From assembly GCA_014650015.1 (NCBI GenBank), contig BMUD01000011.1, positions 1 through 64,000 on the forward strand: a stretch of DNA of 64,000 nt, given 5' to 3'. This DNA is from Streptomyces griseoloalbus (GTDB lineage: Bacteria; Actinomycetota; Actinomycetes; Streptomycetales; Streptomycetaceae). The notes under the pieces are model-generated. The model was not told the DNA's origin. It made no database searches and saw nothing but the letters and a program-made list of their open reading frames with translations. Every line of letters begins with the position of its first letter. Positions within the stretch are counted from its first letter, which is position 1. A program made the translations under genes and the position numbers. Below, in pieces: positions 19,956 through 28,956 of this stretch.

Positions 19956-21206
19956 TTGAACGTGGGGCCCATATCGGGGGCGGCGTCGGGTGGCGCGCGG
20001 GGGCGGGGCGGCAGGAGGCTGGCGGCGCTGGCACTCGGCGTGATGCTGGCGGTCACCGCCTGCGGCGGCGGAGGACCGGACTCGGGGTCCGGCTCGGGCG
20101 ACGGCGGCGGCAAGGGCAAGGACTCCACCGCGGCGCAGAGCAAGCAGTCCGAGGCCGTGGTCGGCATCGCGCCCGAGGACGGCGCCAAGTCCGTGCGGAC
20201 CAGCGGCGCGCTGAAGGTGACCGCCGACAAGGGCAAGCTGACCGAGGTCGTCGTCAAGGACCCGGACGGAGAGACGATAGACGGGAAGATATCCGGCGAC
20301 GGCGCCTCCTGGACGCCGTCGACCCACCTGGCCGCCTCCACCAAGTACACGGTGCACGCGGTCGCGAAGGACTCCGAGGGCCGCACCGCGGCCGAGGACT
20401 CCAGCTTCACCACCCTGACGCCGAAGAACACCTTCGTCGGCAGCTTCACCCCGGAGGACGGCTCCGAGGTCGGCGTCGGAATGCCGTTCTCGCTCCGCTT
20501 CACCCGGGGCATCACCCACCCCGAGGACGTCGAGAAGGCCATCCGCATCACCACCGAGCCGGCCGTCGAGGTCGAGGGCCACTGGTTCGGCAACGACCGC
20601 CTCGACTTCCGTCCGGAGAAGTACTGGAAGGCCGGCACCAAGGTCACCGTCGACCTCAACCTCGACGGCGTCGAGGGCCGCGACGGCGTCTACGGCAAGC
20701 AGTCCAAGACCGTCTCCTTCACCGTCGGCCGCAGCCAGGTCTCCGTCGTCGACGCCAAGAAGCTCACGATGAAGGTCATGCGGGACGGCAAGGTCGTCAA
20801 GACCATCCCGGTCACCACCGGCGCCCCCGGCTACGAGACCTGGAACGGCAAGATGGTCATCAGCGAGAAGCTGACGGTGACCCGGATGAACGGCGAGACG
20901 GTCGGCTACGGCGGCGAGTACGACATCAAGGACGTCCCGCACGCCATGCGCCTGTCCACCTCCGGCACCTTCATCCACGGCAACTACTGGGGCGGCGACG
21001 CCTTCGGCAACCGCAACGCCAGCCACGGCTGCGTCGGGCTGCGCGACGTCCGCGGCGGCTGGGACAAGAAGGCACCGGCCGCCTGGTTCTTCGACAACTC
21101 GCTGCTCGGCGACGTCGTGGAGGTCAAGAACTCCGACGACGCCACCATCGCCCCGGACAACGGCCTCAACGGCTGGAACATGTCCTGGGAGAAGTGGAAG
21201 GCATAG
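19956..21206 (+). CDS. L,D-transpeptidase lipoprotein (second of a tandem pair)
   Basis: A 416-residue paralogue of the preceding gene with the same order: lipoprotein signal (VTAC, Cys36), Gly/Ser/Lys-rich linker, two Ig-like domains, and YkuD domain with HGNYWGGD...SHGCVGLR, nucleophile Cys359. The TTG start at 19956 is preferred because GAGGGGAG is centred about ten bases upstream; GTG 19962 is the fallback. The two proteins agree almost residue for residue around the active site, pointing to gene duplication. A strong hairpin follows the stop. Confidence 0.9.
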   Translation: MNVGPISGAASGGARGRGGRRLAALALGVMLAVTACGGGGPDSGSGSGDGGGKGKDSTAAQSKQSEAVVGIAPEDGAKSVRTSGALKVTADKGKLTEVVVKDPDGETIDGKISGDGASWTPSTHLAASTKYTVHAVAKDSEGRTAAEDSSFTTLTPKNTFVGSFTPEDGSEVGVGMPFSLRFTRGITHPEDVEKAIRITTEPAVEVEGHWFGNDRLDFRPEKYWKAGTKVTVDLNLDGVEGRDGVYGKQSKTVSFTVGRSQVSVVDAKKLTMKVMRDGKVVKTIPVTTGAPGYETWNGKMVISEKLTVTRMNGETVGYGGEYDIKDVPHAMRLSTSGTFIHGNYWGGDAFGNRNASHGCVGLRDVRGGWDKKAPAAWFFDNSLLGDVVEVKNSDDATIAPDNGLNGWNMSWEKWKA

Positions 21207-21220
21207 CCCTGCGCGATCGG

Positions 21221-21260
21221 TACGGCCCCGGTGCATGTGAGGTACGGCACCGGGGCCGTA
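21221..21260. terminator. Perfect 14-bp hairpin terminator
   Basis: TACGGCCCCGGTGC (21221-21234) pairs perfectly with GCACCGGGGCCGTA (21247-21260) around a 12-base loop, 15 bases past the stop of the second transpeptidase gene. Confidence 0.8.
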
Positions 21261-21287
21261 GCCGTTAGTCACCGTTAACCTGCTGGC

Positions 21288-22055
21288 ATGACCGTACATC
21301 TCGAAGTCGCCGAGGGCGTCGGCACGCTGCGCCTGGACCGCCCGCCCATGAACGCGCTGGACATCGCCACCCAGGACCGGCTGAAGGAACTCGCCGAGGA
21401 GGCCGCCCGCCGCGACGACGTGCGCGCCGTCGTGATCCACGGCGGCGAGAAGGTGTTCGCGGCGGGCGCGGACATCAAGGAGATGCAGGCCATGGACCAC
21501 GCGGCGATGGTCGCGCGCGCCCGCGCCCTGCAGGACTCCTTCACGGCCGTGGCCCGCATCCCCAAGCCGGTCGTCGCCGCCGTCACCGGCTACGCGCTCG
21601 GCGGAGGCTGCGAACTGGCGCTCTGCGCCGACTACCGCATCGCCGGGGAGAACGCCAAGCTGGGCCAGCCCGAGATCCTGCTCGGCCTCATCCCGGGCGC
21701 GGGCGGCACCCAGCGCCTGTCCCGGCTGATCGGCCCCTCCAAGGCGAAGGACCTCATCTTCACGGGCCGTCAGGTCCGGGCCGACGAGGCGCTGTCGCTC
21801 GGCCTGGTGGACCGGGTGGTCCCCGCCGCGGAGGTCTACGAGCAGGCGCACGCCTGGGCCGCGAAGCTGGCCCAGGGCCCGGCGATCGCGCTGCGCGCGG
21901 CCAAGGAGTCGATCGACGCCGGGCTGGAGACCGACATCGACACCGGTCTGACCGTGGAACGCAACTGGTTCGCGGGCCTGTTCGCCACCGAGGACCGTGA
22001 GCGGGGGATGCGCAGCTTCGTGGAGGAGGGCCCCGGCAAGGCGAAGTTCGGCTGA
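21288..22055 (+). CDS. Enoyl-CoA hydratase/isomerase family protein
   Basis: A 255-residue crotonase-fold protein predicted to hydrate trans-2-enoyl-CoA in fatty-acid beta-oxidation. The oxyanion-hole motifs AGADIKEM and GYALGGGCELAL are present, and the two catalytic glutamates of true hydratases are kept: Glu109 and Glu129 (GQPEILLGLIPGAGG). The C-terminal phrase RGMRSFVEEGPGKAKFG also fits. ATG 21288 has no ribosome site; a TAACCT six bases earlier could be a -10 of a leaderless transcript. It stands alone. Confidence 0.92.
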   Translation: MTVHLEVAEGVGTLRLDRPPMNALDIATQDRLKELAEEAARRDDVRAVVIHGGEKVFAAGADIKEMQAMDHAAMVARARALQDSFTAVARIPKPVVAAVTGYALGGGCELALCADYRIAGENAKLGQPEILLGLIPGAGGTQRLSRLIGPSKAKDLIFTGRQVRADEALSLGLVDRVVPAAEVYEQAHAWAAKLAQGPAIALRAAKESIDAGLETDIDTGLTVERNWFAGLFATEDRERGMRSFVEEGPGKAKFG

Positions 22056-22336
22056 CCCTCCGAAACTTCCTTCGAAGACTTGCAATTGACGCGGTGTCTC
22101 ATCCGGGTCCCTCGATGGGGCGGTTCATGGCAGCCTTGACGCACCCTTGAGCCGTTCGTGTCGGGGGAGCCCGTCGATTGCCTGAGAGTGCTCTCTTTCC
22201 GCAGGTAGGACGGGCTGTCGGCGACTCCGACGTGTCTTTGGCATATGCCGACGGACTGGTGGCGGGTGGGGGCGCACGGGGGGCGTATTCCCCCGGAACG
22301 GCCACGGAGGGTCCCACGGGCGGCCATCATGGGGGC

Positions 22337-22840
22337 ATGGCGGGGCTGGAGGGCATGGATCAGCCGCGGGAAGACGGACGTGCGACCACGTCGCGCTGGT
22401 CGCCGACGGTCGAGGACGAACGCGGTTGGAAAGCGCTGGAGTTGTACGGCAACCCGGCGGAGGCAGAGGTTCCGCTACCGTCCCGCCCGGAGTCCGCCGC
22501 CACCGCCCGCCGGCTCGTCCAGGTGGTCATCCTGCGGCACTGGGGCCTCACCGCCAGGACCACCGAGGACGCCGTCCTGCTCGTCTCCGAACTCGTCGGC
22601 AACGCCGTACGCCACACCGGCGCCCGTGTCTTCGGCCTCCGGATGCGCCAGCGGCGCGGGTCGATCCGCATCGAGGTCCGCGACCCGTCCCGCGGCCTGC
22701 CCTGCCTCATGCCGGTCCAGGAACTGGACGTCAGCGGCCGAGGCATCTTCCTCGTCGACCGACTGGCCGACCGCTGGGGCGTCGACCTGCTGCCCCGGGG
22801 CAAGACCACCTGGTTCGAGATGCGCGTCGCGGACCGCTGA
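22337..22840 (+). CDS. RsbW-like ATP-binding (HATPase_c) regulatory protein
   Basis: A 167-residue single-domain GHKL ATPase of the anti-sigma/serine kinase type abundant in streptomycetes. The N box is ELVGNAVRHTGA and the G box SGRGIFLVDRLADRWGVD. There is no membrane or sensor part. Such proteins bind anti-sigma antagonists or sigma factors; the partner here is unknown since no sigma factor is adjacent. The start is uncertain: ATG 22337 or ATG 22355 both have G-rich sequence too close to them to be a good ribosome site. Confidence 0.82.
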   Translation: MAGLEGMDQPREDGRATTSRWSPTVEDERGWKALELYGNPAEAEVPLPSRPESAATARRLVQVVILRHWGLTARTTEDAVLLVSELVGNAVRHTGARVFGLRMRQRRGSIRIEVRDPSRGLPCLMPVQELDVSGRGIFLVDRLADRWGVDLLPRGKTTWFEMRVADR

Positions 22841-22930
22841 CGCAGGGCGGCGCCCGCGCTGCCCTCAGCCGTGGTCGCGGTGGAACGGCGCCTGAGCACC
22901 CGCCGGCCGGTGACCGACCACATCCGCTCC

Positions 22931-22961
22931 TTGAGTCTCCACCCACTGGAAGGCCCAGACT
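22931..22961 (+). promoter_or_regulatory. MerR-type promoter with 19-bp spacer, predicted leaderless
   Basis: TTGAGT (22931-22936) and CAGACT (22956-22961) are separated by 19 bp, the long spacing that MerR proteins correct by DNA distortion. The spacer holds a dyad, TCCA and TGGA, around its centre. The MerR gene's ATG is only seven bases past the -10 hexamer, with no ribosome site. Confidence 0.6.
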
Positions 22962-22968
22962 GCCGGAC

Positions 22969-23883
22969 ATGACCGATGACGGCACCGGACTTCTCACCAT
23001 CGGCGAGCTCGCCCGTGCCACCGGACTGTCCGTGCGCACCATCCGCTACTGGTCCGACGAGGGCGCCCTGCCCCCGGTGGCCCGTTCCGCGGGCGGCTAC
23101 CGGCTCTACGACGCCGGCTCCGTCGCCCGCCTGGAACTGGTCCGCACCCTGCGCGAGCTGGGCCTGGGGCTGGACGACGTACGCCGGGTGCTGGCCGGTG
23201 AGACGACGGTCGCGCAGGTCGCGGCGGCCCATGTGGCCGCGCTCGACGCGCAGATCCGGGCGCTGAAAATGACCCGTGCGGTGCTGTCGACCGTGGCACG
23301 ACGCGGCTCGACCGCCGAGGAGACGACACTGATGAACAAACTGGCCCGATTGTCCACCGCCGAGCGACGGCGCATCATCGAGGACTTCATGGCGGAGATC
23401 TTCGAGGGCATCGACACGGCGGACCCCGACATCCGCACCCGCCTGCGCTTCGCCGCGGCCAACCTGCCCGACGACCCCAGTCCCGAACAGGTGGACGCCT
23501 GGGTGGAGCTGGCCGAACTCATCCAGGACCCGGCCTTCCGGACCACCCTGCGCGAGATGATCGAGTTCAACGCGGCGGACCGGGGACCGGACGTCCCCTC
23601 CGGCAGCTCCCTGTGGTTCATGAGCCGCCTGGTGCAGCTCGCGGGCGACGCGCTGAGGGAGGGCGTCGCGCCGGACTCGCCCCGCGCCGGCGACGTCCTG
23701 TGCGAGCTGATCGGCGACGCCGACCCGGCCGCCGTACTGGAACGCCTCGCGGCGGCGACGAACGTCCGCCTCGCCCGCTACCGCGAGCTGTCCGCCCTCG
23801 TGAACGGCCTGGAACCCCCGTCCGCACACGAGCGGGAGTTCGCGTGGGTGGTCGCCGCACTGGAGGTCCGCGTGGCCCGTTAA
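22969..23883 (+). CDS. MerR-family transcriptional regulator
   Basis: A 304-residue regulator: N-terminal MerR winged helix (about 8-75; TIGELARATGLSVRTIRYW, then GYRLYD) and a coiled dimerisation helix, followed by a ~190-residue helical C-terminal domain (LARLSTAERRRIIEDFMAEIFEGID...) with no metal-binding cysteine pair. The C-terminal domain looks like a multidrug or small-ligand type of sensor rather than a metal sensor. ATG 22969 is chosen because the HTH begins directly after it. It probably regulates its own promoter immediately upstream. Confidence 0.88.
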   Translation: MTDDGTGLLTIGELARATGLSVRTIRYWSDEGALPPVARSAGGYRLYDAGSVARLELVRTLRELGLGLDDVRRVLAGETTVAQVAAAHVAALDAQIRALKMTRAVLSTVARRGSTAEETTLMNKLARLSTAERRRIIEDFMAEIFEGIDTADPDIRTRLRFAAANLPDDPSPEQVDAWVELAELIQDPAFRTTLREMIEFNAADRGPDVPSGSSLWFMSRLVQLAGDALREGVAPDSPRAGDVLCELIGDADPAAVLERLAAATNVRLARYRELSALVNGLEPPSAHEREFAWVVAALEVRVAR

Positions 23884-23931
23884 CCTGATCACGTCAGTAG
23901 GACGGCACAGCACGAGACGAGGGGCGGACCG

Positions 23932-24144
23932 GTGGCGGACATCGAGGAAGCGCGCAAGCAGTTCGAGCGGATCGATACGGACGGGGACGGATTCGTCACC
24001 GCTGCCGAGTTCAAGACCGCGCTGGCCCAGGGCGGTGACTGGAACGTCACCGAGACGGTCGCGGAGGCCGTGATCAAGTCCCGCGACCTGAACGGCGACA
24101 AGCTCCTGTCGTTCGACGAGTTCTGGGCCCACCTGAACAAGTAG
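23932..24144 (+). CDS. Small EF-hand calcium-binding protein
   Basis: A 70-residue cytoplasmic protein with two EF-hands: DTDGDGFVTAAE (15-26) and DLNGDKLLSFDE (52-63). Both loops have acidic residues at positions 1, 5 (or equivalent) and 12, so calcium binding is likely, with the second loop carrying Lys at position 6 where Gly is usual. GTG 23932 has GAGGGG seven bases upstream. This is the calerythrin/CabB-like small calcium protein type of streptomycetes. Confidence 0.92.
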   Translation: MADIEEARKQFERIDTDGDGFVTAAEFKTALAQGGDWNVTETVAEAVIKSRDLNGDKLLSFDEFWAHLNK

Positions 24145-24246
24145 ATCCGGAATAGCCCGCCCGTCCGGGAGGTTGGTGCCGGTCACATGGTTCCCGCGGG
24201 GAACCGCAGCGGACACCGATCCCCGGAAGGGCGAGGCGAGTCGGAC

Positions 24247-24909
24247 ATGAAGATCGGCATCATCGGAGCGGGAAACATCGGCGGAAATCTCACCCGGCGG
24301 CTCACCGCCCTCGGGCACGACGTCTCCGTCGCCAACTCCCGCGGCCCGCACACGCTGACGGATCTGGCCGAGGAGACCGGCGCGACCCCGGTGCGGGTCG
24401 AGGACGCGGCGCGCGGCGCCGAGATCGTGGTGGTCACCATCCCGCTGAAGGCCGTGGCGGGCCTGCCGTCCGGTCTGTTCGACGAGGCCGCGGAGGGCGT
24501 GGCCGTCATCGACACCGGCAACTACTACCCCCGCCAGCGGGACGGCAGGATCGCGGGCATCGAGGACGAGGGCCTCACCGAGAGCCGCTGGACCGAACGG
24601 CAGCTCGGCCACCCGGTGATCAAGGCCTTCAACGGCACGTACGCCCAGGACATCCTGGACCGCCACCGCCCGGCAGGCGCCCCCGACCGGTTGGCCCTCC
24701 CCGTCGCCGGTGACGACGAGGCGGCCAAGCGGAAGGTCCGGGCCCTGATCGAGGAACTCGGCTTCGACACGGTCGACGCGGGCGGCATCGACGACTCCTG
24801 GCGCCAGCAGCCCGACACCCCGGTCTACGGCCTCCGCGCGGGCACCGAGGCCGTCACCAAGGCCCTGTCGGAGGCCTCCCCGCACCGCACACCGGACTTC
24901 CGCGGCTAG
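24247..24909 (+). CDS. NADPH-dependent F420 reductase-like oxidoreductase
   Basis: A 220-residue single-Rossmann protein. It opens directly with the dinucleotide motif GIIGAGNIGGNL (4-15), followed by VANSRGP, which in the NpdG/F420 reductase family reads the NADP phosphate. It contains the ProC-like DTGNYYP phrase and a substrate-side region KAFNGTYAQDIL. It probably moves hydride between NADPH and a deazaflavin or other small substrate, but no F420-specific feature proves this. ATG 24247 is chosen because the fold starts there. Confidence 0.8.
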   Translation: MKIGIIGAGNIGGNLTRRLTALGHDVSVANSRGPHTLTDLAEETGATPVRVEDAARGAEIVVVTIPLKAVAGLPSGLFDEAAEGVAVIDTGNYYPRQRDGRIAGIEDEGLTESRWTERQLGHPVIKAFNGTYAQDILDRHRPAGAPDRLALPVAGDDEAAKRKVRALIEELGFDTVDAGGIDDSWRQQPDTPVYGLRAGTEAVTKALSEASPHRTPDFRG

Positions 24910-24923
24910 GGTCTGTCCGACGT

Positions 24924-24957
24924 GGATCCGGCCGAGCCCCGAAAGCCGGCCGGATCC
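24924..24957. terminator. Bidirectional terminator between convergent genes
   Basis: GGATCCGGCCG (24924-24934) pairs perfectly with CGGCCGGATCC (24947-24957). It lies between the oxidoreductase stop (24909) and the lysozyme stop (24967) on opposite strands. Confidence 0.75.
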
Positions 24958-24966
24958 GAACGACGC

Positions 24967-25524
24967 CTAGGCGCCCCCAGCCCACTCCTTCAGCGCCGAC
25001 CTGCTGGAGAAGTCGGCGACGTTCTTGTCCAGCGGGTCGTCGGTGTACTGGTGGAAACGCCACGTGGCCTTGATGCGGGGCTTGCCCGCGGTGACGTAGT
25101 CGGCTATCCAGAGTCCGTCACCGGCATAGGACGTCGTATCGACGTTGAGCCAGAAATCCCGATTGCAGTACAGAATGACTCGGTGGTTCGGGCGCAGCTC
25201 CTTCACCTTGCGAAGGAAGCGGTCCTTCTCCGCATTGCTCGCACGGGTCCCGTCACCGGTCGTCTCCCAGTCGACCGCGAGGATGTCCCCGCGTTTCTCG
25301 GGCGCCTTGCTCACGAAGTACTCGGCCTGGGCGGTGAGATGGCCCGGCCAGAGAAAGTGATAGAACCCGACGACCAGACCGGCCTCGCGGCCGGTCCCGG
25401 TCTGGGCGCCGAGCCTGGGGTTCACGTACGAACGGCCCTCCGTCGCCTTGACGAAGACGAAGGAAAGGCCGTCCGTGTCGTACGAGGAGGACTGGTGGGA
25501 ACTCACGTCGATGCCACGCAGCAT
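24967..25524 (-). CDS. GH25 lysozyme-like muramidase
   Basis: A 185-residue protein of the glycoside hydrolase 25 (Cellosyl/Lyc) fold. It starts MLRGIDVSSHQ at ATG 25524 with GGGAG upstream; the Asp in GIDVSSHQ and the acidic pair in ILAVDWETTGDG are the family's active-site residues. YHFLWPG and WIADY motifs also fit. Unlike many family members it has no signal peptide and no wall-binding repeats, so its route to the wall, or an intracellular or phage-like role, is unclear. An upstream start at 25581 adds no signal peptide. Confidence 0.88.
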   Translation of the reverse strand: MLRGIDVSSHQSSSYDTDGLSFVFVKATEGRSYVNPRLGAQTGTGREAGLVVGFYHFLWPGHLTAQAEYFVSKAPEKRGDILAVDWETTGDGTRASNAEKDRFLRKVKELRPNHRVILYCNRDFWLNVDTTSYAGDGLWIADYVTAGKPRIKATWRFHQYTDDPLDKNVADFSSRSALKEWAGGA

Positions 25525-25603
25525 GCGGGTCTCCCGTGTGGTGCCGTGGGGGGACGGGAATTGTGTTATTCCCCGCTTCAACCGCTTTGACGCGAAACCC
25601 CGT

Positions 25604-26971
25604 TCAGCACTCGATGATGTTCACCGCGAGCCCGCCCCGCGCCGTCTCCTTGTACTTGACCGACATGTCCGCGCCGGTGTCCTTCATGGTCTTGATGACC
25701 TTGTCCAGGGACACCTTGTGGGAGCCGTCGCCGCGCATCGCCATCCGGGCCGCCGTGACCGCCTTCACCGCGGCCATGCCGTTGCGTTCGATGCACGGGA
25801 TCTGGACCAGACCGCCGACCGGGTCGCAGGTCAGGCCGAGGTTGTGTTCCATGCCGATCTCGGCGGCGTTCTCGACCTGCTCGGGCGTGCCGCCCAGCAC
25901 CTCCGCGAGGGCGCCCGCCGCCATCGAGCAGGCGGAGCCGACCTCGCCCTGGCAGCCGACCTCGGCGCCGGAGATCGAGGCGTTCTCCTTGAAGAGCATG
26001 CCGATCGCGCCGGCGGCGAGGAGGAAGCGGACCACGCCCTCCTCGTCGGCGCCGGGGACGAAGTTGACGTAGTAGTGCAGGACGGCCGGAATGATCCCCG
26101 CCGCGCCGTTCGTCGGCGCCGTCACGACCCGGCCGCCGGCCGCGTTCTCCTCGTTCACGGCCATCGCGTAGAGCGTGATCCACTCCATGGCCAGGGCCTG
26201 CGGGTCGCCCTCGGAGCGCAGCTTGCGGGCGGTTTTCGCGGCGCGGCGGCGCACCTTCAGGCCGCCGGGCAGGATGCCCTCGCGGGACATGCCGCGCGAC
26301 ACGCACGCCCGCATCACGCGCCAGATCTCCAGCAGACCCGCGCGGATCTCCTCCTCGGTCCGCCAGGCGCGCTCGTTCTCCAGCATCAGGGCGGAGATCG
26401 ACAGGCCGGTCTCCTCGGTGAGGCGCAGCAGCTCGTCGCCCGTGCGGAAGGGGTACTTCAGGACCGTGTCGTCGAGCTTGATGCGGTCCGCGCCCACCGC
26501 GTCCTCGTCCACGACGAATCCGCCGCCGACCGAGTAGTACGTCTTGGACAGTACGTCCGCGCCGGCCGCGTCGTACGCCCACAGCGTCATGCCGTTGGCG
26601 TGGTACGGGAGCGCCTTGCGGCGGTGCAGCACCATGTCGTCGTCGAAGGAGAAGGGGATCTCGTGCTCGCCGAGGAGGCGGATCCGGCCGCCGTCCTTGA
26701 TCTTCTCCACCCGTTCGTCGGCCGACTCCACGTCCACCGTGCGCGGCGAGTCGCCCTCCAGGCCCAGCAGCACCGCCTTGGGCGTGCCGTGGCCGTGACC
26801 GGTGGCGCCCAGGGAGCCGTACAGCTCCGCCCGGACCGAGGCGACCGAGTCGAGCCGTCCCTCGTTGCGCAGCCGCCGGGCGAACATCCGGGCCGCCCGC
26901 ATCGGACCGACCGTGTGCGAGCTGGACGGGCCGATGCCGATCGAGAACAGATCGAAGACCGAGATGGCCAC
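25604..26971 (-). CDS. sdaA: L-serine ammonia-lyase, iron-sulfur, single chain
   Basis: A 455-residue serine dehydratase that makes pyruvate and ammonia. The GTG start at 26971 has AGGAGT six bases upstream, and the protein then begins with the beta domain [20 protein letters not shown]. The alpha domain carries the 4Fe-4S cysteines in [19 protein letters not shown] and IPCIERN. Last in the gcvT-gcvH-glyA direction, it drains serine formed by GlyA. A 164-base gap with an 8-bp hairpin separates it from glyA, so it may have partly separate control. Confidence 0.95.
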   Translation of the reverse strand: MAISVFDLFSIGIGPSSSHTVGPMRAARMFARRLRNEGRLDSVASVRAELYGSLGATGHGHGTPKAVLLGLEGDSPRTVDVESADERVEKIKDGGRIRLLGEHEIPFSFDDDMVLHRRKALPYHANGMTLWAYDAAGADVLSKTYYSVGGGFVVDEDAVGADRIKLDDTVLKYPFRTGDELLRLTEETGLSISALMLENERAWRTEEEIRAGLLEIWRVMRACVSRGMSREGILPGGLKVRRRAAKTARKLRSEGDPQALAMEWITLYAMAVNEENAAGGRVVTAPTNGAAGIIPAVLHYYVNFVPGADEEGVVRFLLAAGAIGMLFKENASISGAEVGCQGEVGSACSMAAGALAEVLGGTPEQVENAAEIGMEHNLGLTCDPVGGLVQIPCIERNGMAAVKAVTAARMAMRGDGSHKVSLDKVIKTMKDTGADMSVKYKETARGGLAVNIIEC

Positions 26972-26990
26972 GGCAGGACTCCTAAGGGTT

Positions 26991-27012
26991 CGGCGGACGG
27001 CGCTGTCCGCCG
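26991..27012 (-). terminator. Hairpin in the glyA-sdaA gap
   Basis: CGGCGGAC (26991-26998) pairs with GTCCGCCG (27005-27012). It lies just upstream of the sdaA ribosome site, so it could attenuate read-through from glyA. A weaker CGTACG pair (27113-27118, 27127-27132) follows the glyA stop. Confidence 0.4.
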
Positions 27013-27135
27013 GGGAGGGGGTGGAACGACAAGGGCGCGGGGACACGGGTGCGCGCCGCATGGGGCGGGGCACCGCGCTCACTGACCCAGTGTGCGCGAT
27101 GCCCCGGATGTCCGTACGAAGGAAAGCGTACGAAA

Positions 27136-28395
27136 TTACTTCAGACCGGGGTACAGCGGGTGCTTCTCGGCGAGAGCGGTCACCCGTGCCCGGAGGGCCT
27201 CGACGTCGTACGACGGCTTGAGCGTCTCGGCGATCACGTCCGCGACCTCGGCGAAGTCCTCGGCCGTGAAGCCGCGGGTGGCCAGCGCGGGCGTGCCGAT
27301 GCGCAGGCCCGAGGTGACCATGGGCGGGCGCGGGTCGTTCGGGATCGCGTTGCGGTTCACGGTGATGCCGACCTCGTGGAGCCGGTCCTCGGCCTGCTGA
27401 CCGTCCAGCTCGGAGTCGCGCAGGTCCACCAGGACCAGGTGCACGTCCGTGCCGCCGGACAGCACGTCCACGCCGACGGCCCTGACGTCGTCCCCGACCA
27501 GGCGCTCGGCCAGGATGCGGGCGCCCTCCAGGGTGCGGCGCTGGCGCTCCTTGAAGTCCTCCGAGGCACAGACCTTGAAGGCGACGGCCTTGGCGGCGAT
27601 CACGTGCTCCAGCGGGCCGCCCTGCTGGCCGGGGAAGACCGCGGAGTTGATCTTCTTGGCCAGTTCGGCCGTGGAGAGGATCACACCGCCGCGGGGGCCG
27701 CCCAGCGTCTTGTGCGTGGTGGTCGTCACCACGTGGGCGTGCGGCACCGGGTTCGGGTGCAGACCCGCGGCGACCAGGCCGGCGAAGTGCGCCATGTCGA
27801 CCATGAGGTACGCGCCGACCTCGTCCGCGATCCGGCGGAACGCGGCGAAGTCCAGCTGACGCGGGTACGCCGACCAGCCGGCGACGATCAGCTTCGGCTT
27901 GTTCTCCTTGGCGAGGCGCTCGACCTCGGCCATGTCGACCCGGCCGTCGTCGCCGACGTGGTACGCGACCACGTCGTAGAGCTTGCCGGAGAAGTTGATC
28001 TTCATGCCGTGGGTCAGGTGCCCGCCGTGCGCGAGGTTCAGGCCCATGATCGTGTCACCGGGCTTGAGCAGCGCGAACATCGCGGCGGCGTTGGCCTGGG
28101 CGCCCGAGTGCGGCTGCACGTTGGCGTGCTCGGCGCCGAAGAGCTCCTTGACCCGGTCGATGGCGATCTGCTCGACCACGTCGACGTGCTCGCAGCCGCC
28201 GTAGTAGCGGCGGCCGGGGTAGCCCTCGGCGTACTTGTTGGTGAGGACCGAGCCCTGGGCCTCCATGACCGCGACCGGGGCGAAGTTCTCCGAGGCGATC
28301 ATCTCGAGCGTGGACTGCTGGCGGCGCAGTTCGGCGTCGACCGCGGCGGCCACCGCCGGGTCGAGCTCGTGCAGGGGCGTGTTCAGAAGCGACAT
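27136..28395 (-). CDS. glyA: Serine hydroxymethyltransferase
   Basis: A 419-residue PLP enzyme interconverting serine and glycine with tetrahydrofolate. The Schiff-base lysine is Lys229 in [24 protein letters not shown] and [15 protein letters not shown] are conserved blocks. The length is standard. It starts 14 bases after gcvH, in the glycine riboswitch operon, which argues for a catabolic role (using the methylene-THF from glycine cleavage) rather than the only housekeeping copy; a second glyA elsewhere cannot be excluded. Confidence 0.96.
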   Translation of the reverse strand: MSLLNTPLHELDPAVAAAVDAELRRQQSTLEMIASENFAPVAVMEAQGSVLTNKYAEGYPGRRYYGGCEHVDVVEQIAIDRVKELFGAEHANVQPHSGAQANAAAMFALLKPGDTIMGLNLAHGGHLTHGMKINFSGKLYDVVAYHVGDDGRVDMAEVERLAKENKPKLIVAGWSAYPRQLDFAAFRRIADEVGAYLMVDMAHFAGLVAAGLHPNPVPHAHVVTTTTHKTLGGPRGGVILSTAELAKKINSAVFPGQQGGPLEHVIAAKAVAFKVCASEDFKERQRRTLEGARILAERLVGDDVRAVGVDVLSGGTDVHLVLVDLRDSELDGQQAEDRLHEVGITVNRNAIPNDPRPPMVTSGLRIGTPALATRGFTAEDFAEVADVIAETLKPSYDVEALRARVTALAEKHPLYPGLK

Positions 28396-28409
28396 GCGGC
28401 TACGACTCC

Positions 28410-28787
28410 TCAGCCCGCGATGTGGGCGTCGTACTCGGCGGCGGAGAGCAGGTCGGCCGGCTCGTCCGTGACCCGCACCCTGAACAGCCAGCCGCCCTCG
28501 AAGGGGGCCGAGTTCACCAGGGACGGATCGTTCACGACGTCCTCGTTGACCTCGGTGATCTCACCGCTGACCGGGGAGTACAGATCGCTGACCGACTTGG
28601 TCGACTCCAGCTCGCCGCAGGTCTCGCCCGCCGTCACACTGTCACCGACCTCGGGGAGCTGGACGAAGACCACGTCGCCGAGCGCGTTGGCCGCGTGCTC
28701 CGTGATGCCGACCGCCGACACGCCGTCCTCGGCGGCCGACAGCCACTCGTGCTCCTTGCTGTAACGCAGCTGCTGGGGGTTGCTCAT
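28410..28787 (-). CDS. gcvH: Glycine cleavage system H protein
   Basis: A 125-residue lipoyl carrier that shuttles the aminomethyl group between P, T and L proteins. It starts [16 protein letters not shown] at ATG 28787 with AGGAG ten bases upstream; the lipoylated residue is Lys64 in [15 protein letters not shown]. The N- and C-terminal lengths are standard. It lies between gcvT and glyA; gcvP is not in the window. Confidence 0.96.
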   Translation of the reverse strand: MSNPQQLRYSKEHEWLSAAEDGVSAVGITEHAANALGDVVFVQLPEVGDSVTAGETCGELESTKSVSDLYSPVSGEITEVNEDVVNDPSLVNSAPFEGGWLFRVRVTDEPADLLSAAEYDAHIAG

Positions 28788-28956
28788 GGCCTGAATTCTC
28801 CTGTACGCGGGGGACTGCTGATGACGGGGGACTTGCGCGAAGCGCACGTGAGCAGGCGCGACGCGAAAACGGCGTGGACCGGCCCAGGCGCGGGGAGGCT
28901 GCCCGGGGGCCGCTACGACGGGGTGCCGCCACGACGGTGCCGCCGTGACGACGGTG

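Noticed and set aside
22426-22968. N-terminal extension of the MerR regulator
   Set aside because: It overlaps the HATPase gene in another frame, and the HTH domain starts right after ATG 22969.
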